Position numbers and translations under genes: made by a program. The notes below the pieces were generated by a model. That model searched no databases. It had not been told where the DNA came from and saw nothing but the letters and a program-made list of their open reading frames with translations. Below are positions 6,000-10,658 of a DNA stretch of 10,658 bases, piece by piece; within the stretch, counting starts at the first letter, position 1, and each line of letters opens with the position of its first letter. Origin of the DNA: Patescibacteria group bacterium (lineage in GTDB: Bacteria; Patescibacteria; Microgenomatia; Levybacterales; UBA12049); assembly GCA_023379465.1 (NCBI GenBank), contig JAMCTM010000034.1, positions 1 through 10,658 on the forward strand. Reading direction: 5' to 3'.

Positions 6000-6863
6000 T
6001 TAAGGCGAGAACAGAATAAACGGAAAAAATTCAGTCGGCAGTTCCGAGTAACCCCTAAAAATAGTAATCTTTCTTGTGGTCTTGCCTGAGGTTCCGGTTG
6101 AGGTAATCGCGTTCCCCTGGGAGGGCAGGGAACAATTCTGGCCAGTGGAGCATCCGGCCGCAACCCCTATCGGAGAATTGGCGTAGTAGGGAAGAGCCCT
6201 AACCAGGATTCCGGAGTTATTGGGAATATTTATTGTCGCGGAGTAGCTAAATGACTGGCCGGCAACAGTTCCCCCCGAAAGGGGAGATGAAAATTTATTG
6301 CCCGGTCTTCGGGAAGAGGAAGAACAAGGATCGTAGATATACCTATCGGATTTTACAGAAGCGCCGTTATCGGAGGAAGCGTTATTTTCCGATAAAACTA
6401 TTAACTCCAAAGCGGCGGAGGAACAAGCATCGGATGAGGGCGTGCCCCAATAAAAGGTTAGGGAGGGACTCCCGCCCACGCTCTGCCAGCCGCTGGCATA
6501 ATTAAGACTGCCGTCCTTGTTATGATCAATCAGCCAAAGATCGGCTCCGTCGTCTTTCGCGACCACATCACCGTTGTTGAATAAAAATTCTTTGGACGGA
6601 TAAGGAAGGCTCTCTATATTAGTGCTAAAGGTATTACTATTTATTGAACCGCTAACCGTAGGACATGAAGAGACGCAAATGGCGTTTTGAAGCGCCTCTT
6701 CCACCCCGGCCTCTGCCGCGGAGAGCGCTTTCTGCGAACTTGCCTCTTCGTTGGAGTTTCTGAGATTAACGACTGAGCGGGCGGCTAAAGAAAGAATAAC
6801 GGTTAAGGCAATCACCATAACCAACACTACGATTAGAAGCGTTTGTCCTTTTTCCTTCTCCAT
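6000..6863 (-). CDS. PilX-like minor pilin / pilus assembly protein
   Basis: A 287-residue protein with a short charged N terminus, MEKEKGQTLL, and a membrane helix (about 8-28) in the style of PilX N-terminal domains. After the helix comes NSNEEASSQKALSAAEAGVEEAL, which matches the conserved AEAG segment of PilX-type proteins. A peptidase site after Gly6 is plausible, although the usual Glu at mature position 5 is replaced by Ile. The rest is a Ser/Asn-rich extracytoplasmic domain with cysteines that could pair: C63 and C67, and a late C...C pair in AAGCSTGQNCSLP. Such proteins usually cap or prime pili. A 48-base gap with a promoter precedes it, so it probably starts its own transcript. Confidence 0.8.
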   Translation of the reverse strand: MEKEKGQTLLIVVLVMVIALTVILSLAARSVVNLRNSNEEASSQKALSAAEAGVEEALQNAICVSSCPTVSGSINSNTFSTNIESLPYPSKEFLFNNGDVVAKDDGADLWLIDHNKDGSLNYASGWQSVGGSPSLTFYWGTPSSDACSSAALELIVLSENNASSDNGASVKSDRYIYDPCSSSSRRPGNKFSSPLSGGTVAGQSFSYSATINIPNNSGILVRALPYYANSPIGVAAGCSTGQNCSLPSQGNAITSTGTSGKTTRKITIFRGYSELPTEFFPFILFSP

Positions 6864-6869
6864 ACTTAA

Positions 6870-6898
6870 AGATTATCAAGCCCACCCCTAACTGTCAA
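6870..6898 (-). promoter_or_regulatory. Internal promoter before the PilX-like/PilMNO genes
   Basis: On the - strand a perfect TTGACA (6898-6893) is followed after 17 bases by TAATCT (6875-6870). An overlapping GATAAT (6877-6872) gives a 15-base spacing. The ATG at 6863 is six bases after TAATCT, so the mRNA would again start at or near the start codon. This is the only intergenic gap in the pilus operon longer than eight bases. Confidence 0.55.
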
Positions 6899-6911
6899 CA
6901 CCCCAATAAAA

Positions 6912-7544
6912 TTATCTGGAAGGGTTTCGCAAGATAACAGACGTGTCGAAGACGGCGGAGGCGCTTTTTTCCTCAATCGGGGTAACCCCGGAATTAGAGA
7001 ACTCTTTAAGACTAAAGTGTATTCCTATGCGGGTTGAGCCGGAAAAACTATCCTGCGAGCAGGTAAAGTAACAGGGATTGGAAGAGGACATATCAATCTC
7101 AACCGCGTTGGTATCCAAAAGCGAAGCGCTGTTTGAGGAAATGGTCGGGGGGCTAGAGGCTAAATCACAGGAAAAAATTGTTTCGCCTCCATCAAAAGAC
7201 GTTATTTTCAAAGATTTGTAAGTTTCAGGCGTCGGGGTAGGTGTTAAAGCTCCTACTGACGAAGTAACACAATCCGTAATATATGTACTGCCGTCTATGC
7301 TGACACCGTTAAAAAATTGGGTATTCCTGATCATCTTAGACATTTGCGAAATCGCGTAGCTGCCATTTTGATTAACGCTTGAAAGCGTATTCGTCTTATT
7401 ATTTCCTCTTAGGACCGAAAACAATATCTGTCCCACCACCGCTCCCACCACCACCAAAACCGCCATCACCGCCAACAGCTCTATCAGGGTGTAGCCTAAA
7501 GAATTTGAAATTTGTAATTTGAAATTTGTAATTTTTAACTTCAT
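6912..7544 (-). CDS. PilW-like type IV minor pilin
   Basis: A 210-residue prepilin. The leader is MKLKITNFKLQISNSLG, and cleavage after Gly17 gives the mature start YTLIELLAVMAVLVVVG with the essential Glu at position 5. The hydrophobic helix runs to about residue 43. The remaining domain is Ser/Thr-rich and resembles PilW/GspJ-like minor pilins in size and layout. I chose ATG at 7544 because it overlaps the preceding stop as ATGA and gives a normal leader; the open frame extends to an ATG at 7586 that would add 14 residues inside the previous gene. The leader's KITNFKLQISN part is encoded by a tandem 14-base repeat. Four cysteines are present in the soluble domain. Confidence 0.82.
   Translation of the reverse strand: MKLKITNFKLQISNSLGYTLIELLAVMAVLVVVGAVVGQILFSVLRGNNKTNTLSSVNQNGSYAISQMSKMIRNTQFFNGVSIDGSTYITDCVTSSVGALTPTPTPETYKSLKITSFDGGETIFSCDLASSPPTISSNSASLLDTNAVEIDMSSSNPCYFTCSQDSFSGSTRIGIHFSLKEFSNSGVTPIEEKSASAVFDTSVILRNPSR
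7502..7534 (-). repeat. Tandem 14-base AT-rich repeat within the PilW-like leader
   Basis: Two exact copies of ACAAATTTCAAATT (coding strand; 7529-7516 and 7515-7502) lie head to tail, with a partial AAATT copy before them (7534-7530). Because 14 is not a multiple of three, the two copies are read in different frames and give unlike peptides (TNFK and LQIS). A similar 14-base array lies in the prepilin peptidase gene. Confidence 0.85.
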
Positions 7545-8080
7545 GGTGTCGGCAGGGTATTGGTATTCACCACATCGGAAAAACAAGAACTCAGGGCTAC
7601 TTTATGACAGTAAACATCAGAATAAGGACTGGTCGGGCACTTGCCGTCGGTCCAGGAAACGATCACCGTAACCCTTAAACCCGTAGTTTGACAATCAGCG
7701 GAGGAAGAATTAATATCAACTTCCCTGGCAAAAGGAGGAAGATTAGAAGGAGTAGGATTCAGTCCTTGGCTTTGCTTCGCACAGCCGGAAGAGCTTAAAT
7801 CCTTATCGTCGGAGGGATGCTGCAGGGTTTTTTGACCGGCGTCCAAACAATATTTAGCGGGATTCCCGCCAAGGTCCTTTAAGGCCGCCCAATTATTATC
7901 TCTAATCTGGCGCACAATCTCCATTCCCTGCTGGGCGTATTGGGTTGCCAGATTCTGGTTTTTATTGTATAGGGTATTATTTAAAGACGATGTTACCGCA
8001 ATTACCACAACGGCAATAATGGCGACCGACGCGCCTAAAGCAACCAAGGCCTCGATAATTGTTTGTCCTTTTTCTCCCAT
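7541..8080 (-). CDS. PilV-like type IV minor pilin
   Basis: A 179-residue prepilin with a very short leader, MGEKG. Cleavage after Gly5 yields QTIIEALVALGASVAIIAVV with Glu at mature position 5, the pattern of PilV/GspI-like minor pilins. The helix continues to about residue 35 and is followed by QGMEIVRQIRDNNWAAL, typical of this subgroup in compact genomes. The C-terminal domain holds several cysteines (about six), so disulfides are likely if it is exported to an oxidising side. The ATG is three bases after the stop of the GspH-like gene, and its TGA overlaps the PilW-like ATG. AAGG lies directly before the start but is closer than ideal. Confidence 0.83.
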   Translation of the reverse strand: MGEKGQTIIEALVALGASVAIIAVVVIAVTSSLNNTLYNKNQNLATQYAQQGMEIVRQIRDNNWAALKDLGGNPAKYCLDAGQKTLQHPSDDKDLSSSGCAKQSQGLNPTPSNLPPFAREVDINSSSADCQTTGLRVTVIVSWTDGKCPTSPYSDVYCHKVALSSCFSDVVNTNTLPTP

Positions 8081-8083
8081 ACC

Positions 8084-8701
8084 TTATTGAACATTTATCG
8101 AACCATCCGGAGCAATAGTTATAATTCTTGTCTTGCTGTCATAAACGCTTTTAATACCGATTTCTTCCGATGGGACGGCCTCAGGCAGGCCATTTTTATC
8201 AAAAAAGCTAACAGAACCGTTAAGCACGTTAAACATAAATGAGACCGTCGGATTATTGGAATTAATGGTCGAGTCAAATGATATGTTTGGGGGCAGTTCA
8301 TTGCTCTTAACCGGCACGGTCACGGGAGTGCCCGAGGAGCAGACAGGATATAATTCATAGCCGCTCGTTTTGCCGCTTGGACAGCCGGATTGACTCAAAT
8401 CACAGATAACAACCTTGTAACCGGCCAGAGAAGAATTCACACAGAGAGGATTATTGTTGCTATCCACTGTTATCTGCGACTGGGCATCGGCTCTGGCGGT
8501 CTGAAGCATATTTTTAACGTCTAATACCGCGGAATTAATCGCCTGCTCATGGCTATAGGAAACAAACGCGGCAATGCCGATAATTGATAAAATCGCCATT
8601 ACCGAAAAAACAACCAAAAGCTCGATCAGGGTAAAACCTTGGAGAGGGACAGGGAACCCTTTTTTTTTAAAAAGTCGGGTGTCTAAAAAACAGCAGGACA
8701 T
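8084..8701 (-). CDS. GspH/FimT-like pseudopilin
   Basis: A 205-residue prepilin. The 22-residue leader ends KKKGFPVPLQG and is followed by FTLIELLVVFSVMAILSIIG, with Glu at mature position 5. The helix is followed by INSAVLDVKNMLQTARADAQSQ, the segment that marks GspH/FimT-like pseudopilins. The C-terminal part is a beta-rich region, ending ITIAPDGSINV. Leader codons 12-14 (Lys-Lys-Lys) are nine A residues in a row. The first ATG lies four bases after the upstream stop and no other Met occurs before the cleavage site, so the start is fairly safe although no Shine-Dalgarno sequence is seen. It sits between a pilin and the PilV-like gene. Confidence 0.82.
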   Translation of the reverse strand: MSCCFLDTRLFKKKGFPVPLQGFTLIELLVVFSVMAILSIIGIAAFVSYSHEQAINSAVLDVKNMLQTARADAQSQITVDSNNNPLCVNSSLAGYKVVICDLSQSGCPSGKTSGYELYPVCSSGTPVTVPVKSNELPPNISFDSTINSNNPTVSFMFNVLNGSVSFFDKNGLPEAVPSEEIGIKSVYDSKTRIITIAPDGSINVQ

Positions 8702-8705
8702 AAAA

Positions 8706-9209
8706 TCATGGATTCGTCAAAACAAAATAGAACTTGGTTGGGCAATTTCCCTCGTTGAGATCGGGATTTGTCGTAGTGTCATGCGGGTCACCATCATTTG
8801 TGTTTTCAAGACAGGCGCCAAGCGTGTAAGTCGAACCGTTTGAGGTGTACCAGTAATAGCCGCCATTCCAATAACCCGAGCCCGCAGGATCCTGGGGAAC
8901 CCTGGCCATATATGTCTGTTTTGTACAGCTCGCATCCATTAAGGAAGGGGGAGAACAACCCTGTTGGGAACAGTTGGAGGGGGAACAGTTGGGAATGGCT
9001 GTCGGGTAAGATCCATAGTCAGACCTATACATTTCCGCGGCGGATTGCATTTGCCGAAGGTCCGCTTTTCTCTGCGCGTCCCGCGCCCTTTGCCTAACCG
9101 CGATAAAGTTTGCCATCAAAAGCGCTGCCAGAATACTGATGATGGCAACCACGATCAAAAGCTCTATTAGAGTAAACCCATTCTTCTTAATTTTTAATTC
9201 CTGGCTCAT
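8706..9209 (-). CDS. pilA: Type IV pilin / GspG-like major pilin (second copy)
   Basis: A 167-residue prepilin with leader MSQELKIKKNG, cut after Gly11 to give FTLIELLIVVAIISILAALL with Glu at mature position 5. Next come RQRARDAQRKADLRQMQSAAEMY and an SYPT segment, then RVPQDPAGSGYWNGGYYWYT, the pattern of small GspG-like pilins. The domain has six cysteines in PNCSPSNCSQQGCSPP, DASC, GACLE and GNCP. I chose ATG at 9209 because AGGGGG (9214-9219) lies four bases upstream. The frame stays open to an ATG at 9257, but that would add 16 residues inside the preceding gene. It lies eight bases after the first pilin gene. Confidence 0.88.
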   Translation of the reverse strand: MSQELKIKKNGFTLIELLIVVAIISILAALLMANFIAVRQRARDAQRKADLRQMQSAAEMYRSDYGSYPTAIPNCSPSNCSQQGCSPPSLMDASCTKQTYMARVPQDPAGSGYWNGGYYWYTSNGSTYTLGACLENTNDGDPHDTTTNPDLNEGNCPTKFYFVLTNP

Positions 9210-9217
9210 AATTCCCC

Positions 9218-9745
9218 CTACGGGCTTACGTTCGGGCTCGACACCCCATAATCGCATGGCCCTCCGCAGGCATCCTGCTTAATACCATTTGACGCGATAC
9301 TCGGACATTCTCCAGTGCTCAAATTTAAATTTTGACAAACCTGCGGATCCTGAGCCCCTCTATCCAGACTAGCATATAAATAATAGGTTTGTCCATTGTC
9401 AAGAGAAGGACTATAATAGACATAGGTTTTCCCGCCCGGATCTTGGGGCAGAACATTAATGTAGGGCTGCCAGGAACTGCCCCAACCAACAGGACCCGAA
9501 TCGCCCATTATCTGATAGCTTGTGTTGCTTGAGGGATAGCGGCCATGATCCTGATAATAGGTTTCTAAGGCCCTTTGAATCTGGGCAAGATCCGATTTCC
9601 TTGCGCCGTCTTTTGCTTTTTGCAGCTGGACAAGGGGATTAAGGGTAACCAAAAGAGTAACCGTTAAAAGAGACAAAATAGCAACCACCACCAAAAGCTC
9701 GATCAGGGTAAATCCGCCCGCGCCTGATGCCTTTTTTGGAATCAG
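9218..9745 (-). CDS. pilA: Type IV pilin / GspG-like major pilin (first copy), unusual start
   Basis: A prepilin with core leader IPKKASGAGG, then FTLIELLVVVAILSLLTVTLL with Glu at mature position 5. Next come AKDGARKSDLAQIQRALETYYQDHG and RYPSS, and the pilin pattern INVLPQDPGGKTYVYY. Four cysteines lie in the C-terminal part. No ATG, GTG or TTG occurs near the leader. The only ordinary start in frame is ATG at 9877, which would overlap the peptidase gene by 136 bases and give a 55-residue hydrophilic leader. More likely starts are CTG at 9745-9743, which overlaps the peptidase stop as CTGA, or ATT at 9742-9740. No Shine-Dalgarno sequence is seen, so coupling to the peptidase gene is likely. 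The start is uncertain; the rest is secure. Confidence 0.8.
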   Translation of the reverse strand: MIPKKASGAGGFTLIELLVVVAILSLLTVTLLVTLNPLVQLQKAKDGARKSDLAQIQRALETYYQDHGRYPSSNTSYQIMGDSGPVGWGSSWQPYINVLPQDPGGKTYVYYSPSLDNGQTYYLYASLDRGAQDPQVCQNLNLSTGECPSIASNGIKQDACGGPCDYGVSSPNVSP

Positions 9746-10572
9746 AAAAGAGCCGTAAGCTGATTTAAAACGCCTGTTATGATGAATTTTTCTCCCAGGA
9801 AAAAGGCTGTTAGGGTTCCAAAAACCAGAAAAGGACCAAAAGGAATCGTCGTGCCCCGAAACTTCTTTTTCCTCCATAGAACCAGTATGAGAGAAAAAAC
9901 GGCTCCTGTCAAGAAGGCTATGTAAAAAGCCGAAACAATTTTAGGGAAGCCCAAAAAAAGCCCCATCAAAAAGGAAAACTTAACATCGCCCATGCCCATG
10001 CCCCTGCCCCGGGTTATCAAATGCAGGAATAAAAGAAACAAAAAGGCCCCGGCGGAGGCGATAAAACGAATCGGCAATAATGAATTATGAATCAAGAATA
10101 GGTAAACCAGCGAAATCAGGATTCCGGGAAAAACAACTTTGTCGGGGATAACTCCATATTTAAGATCCGTAAAAAATATAACAACCAAAGAAGAAACTAT
10201 AAAAAGATAATATAAGAGAATGATTAATGATAAAGAATTAAGGATTAAAGAATTTAAAATTGATTGAGAATTGAAAATTGAGAATTGAAAATTATTGACT
10301 ACGAAAAAGGTTGTCAAAACAAACAGAATCCCGGTCAAAAACTCAACTAGGGGATACTGAATTGAGATTTTTTTATGACAGAAACGGCATTTTCCTCTTA
10401 AAAAGAAAAAAGACAGGATCGGAGCCATGTCGTACCACAAAAGTTTCTTCCCGCACGAGTCGCAATACGATCTGCCCTTGATAATTGACTCGTTTTTTGG
10501 CAGACGATCAATCACGACATTCAAAAAAGAACCGACGCAAAAACCCAGAATAAAGACAAAAAAGATAATCAT
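9742..10572 (-). CDS. pilD: Prepilin peptidase (type IV leader peptidase)
   Basis: A 276-residue multi-pass membrane aspartic protease, near normal length, that cuts class III leaders after Gly and usually N-methylates the new end. The N terminus has GFCVGSFLNVVIDRLP (10-25). The cytoplasmic zinc-type domain has C37/C40 and C62/C65, with YPLVEFLTG after it. The catalytic aspartates are D136 in FTDLKYGVIPD and D196 in GMGMGDVK, the GxGD motif. Residues about 93-118 of the loop and helix after the second hydrophobic stretch are coded by AT-rich tandem repeats. It is the first visible gene of the pilus operon. There is no Shine-Dalgarno sequence before the ATG and I see no convincing promoter in the 86 bases to the window edge. 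Confidence 0.95.
   Translation of the reverse strand: MIIFFVFILGFCVGSFLNVVIDRLPKNESIIKGRSYCDSCGKKLLWYDMAPILSFFFLRGKCRFCHKKISIQYPLVEFLTGILFVLTTFFVVNNFQFSIFNSQSILNSLILNSLSLIILLYYLFIVSSLVVIFFTDLKYGVIPDKVVFPGILISLVYLFLIHNSLLPIRFIASAGAFLFLLFLHLITRGRGMGMGDVKFSFLMGLFLGFPKIVSAFYIAFLTGAVFSLILVLWRKKKFRGTTIPFGPFLVFGTLTAFFLGEKFIITGVLNQLTALF
10231..10292 (-). repeat. Tandem AT-rich repeat array inside the prepilin peptidase gene
   Basis: On the coding strand, two exact copies of ATTTTCAATTCTCA (10292-10279 and 10278-10265) are followed by four bases and then two related 15-base units, ATTTTAAATTCTTTA (10260-10246) and ATCCTTAATTCTTTA (10245-10231). They encode the low-complexity segment rich in FNS/LNS motifs at about residues 94-114. 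The unit length and composition resemble the array in the PilW-like gene. Confidence 0.8.
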
Positions 10573-10623
10573 TTTAAAGCTACTTAACCTAAATCATGAA
10601 CAGCGTGAATTAAGTTTGCTTTC

Positions 10624-10657
10624 TTGCTAAGTTTCGGAAAATATTCCGGCTTTGCAA
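10624..10657. other. Imperfect hairpin at the right edge
   Basis: TTGC (10624-10627) pairs with GCAA (10654-10657), AAG (10629-10631) with CTT (10650-10652), and CGGAA (10635-10639) with TTCCG (10644-10648). The loop is AATA, with small bulges between the stems. It lies 52 bases upstream of the peptidase start. No T run is visible on the - strand side, and the window ends on the other. It could be a leader structure or the terminator of a gene outside the window. Confidence 0.4.
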
Positions 10658-10658
10658 A

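Noticed and set aside
6251..6505. Arg/Lys-rich open frame on the + strand opposite the PilX-like gene
   Set aside because: Composition is the reverse reading of a Ser-rich domain; no start signal or motif.
7545..7586. Fourteen-residue N-terminal extension of the PilW-like gene
   Set aside because: It would lie within the PilV-like gene. The ATG at 7544 forms an ATGA overlap and gives a normal leader.
9210..9257. Sixteen-residue N-terminal extension of the second pilin
   Set aside because: ATG at 9209 has a strong AGGGGG four bases upstream; the extension would overlap the first pilin gene.
10231..10292. The AT-rich repeat array as a CRISPR
   Set aside because: Units are 14-15 bases in direct tandem with no unique spacers, and they lie inside a coding gene.
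10573..10658. Promoter directly before pilD
   Set aside because: The best boxes (TTCACG-17-TAAGTA) match the consensus poorly, so the operon promoter may lie beyond the window.

Overview
The window looks like a piece of a chromosome from a Candidate Phyla Radiation (Patescibacteria) bacterium, plausibly of the Microgenomates type. This is inference. It rests on compact, short housekeeping proteins, many start/stop overlaps, low-to-mid GC, an rnc/rpmF neighbourhood without fatty-acid synthesis genes, and a type IV pilus locus with tandem pilin-like genes typical of these lineages. No marker in the window fixes the taxon.

Region 1 (about 1-1232, + strand) holds a stand-alone Fic-domain gene with an N-terminal winged helix. 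Its start codon lies inside a long imperfect hairpin, and its Fic motif has Gln where the catalytic His is expected.

Region 2 (about 1276-3698, + strand) is a tight RNA and ribosome maintenance cluster in two transcription blocks. The first is rpmF (L32), nusB and rnc (RNase III). The second is rpsP (S16), a KH-domain gene (khpA type) and trmD. Each block has a good sigma70-type promoter whose -10 box lies only 6-9 bases before the first ATG, with no Shine-Dalgarno, which suggests leaderless mRNAs. The usual rimM between khpA and trmD is absent.

Region 3 (3681-10572, - strand, convergent with trmD and overlapping it by 18 bases) is a ten-gene type IV pilus operon. In transcription order it encodes a prepilin peptidase (PilD), two major-pilin-like proteins, a GspH-like pseudopilin, PilV-like and PilW-like minor pilins, a PilX-like protein, and PilM, PilN and PilO. 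The peptidase would process the class III leader peptides of the pilins. PilM (actin-like), PilN (with an INLLP PilM-binding motif) and PilO would form the inner-membrane alignment complex. Motor ATPases (PilB/PilT), PilC and a secretin are not in the window. A second promoter with a perfect TTGACA -35 box lies before the PilX-like gene and may separately drive the PilX-like/PilMNO half.

I did not find a clearly new multi-gene system. The most unusual items are: the hairpin over the fic start; the Fic His-to-Gln change; the first pilin gene, which has no ordinary start codon near its leader; 14-base tandem repeats embedded in two pilus genes; and the recurrent leaderless promoter layout.
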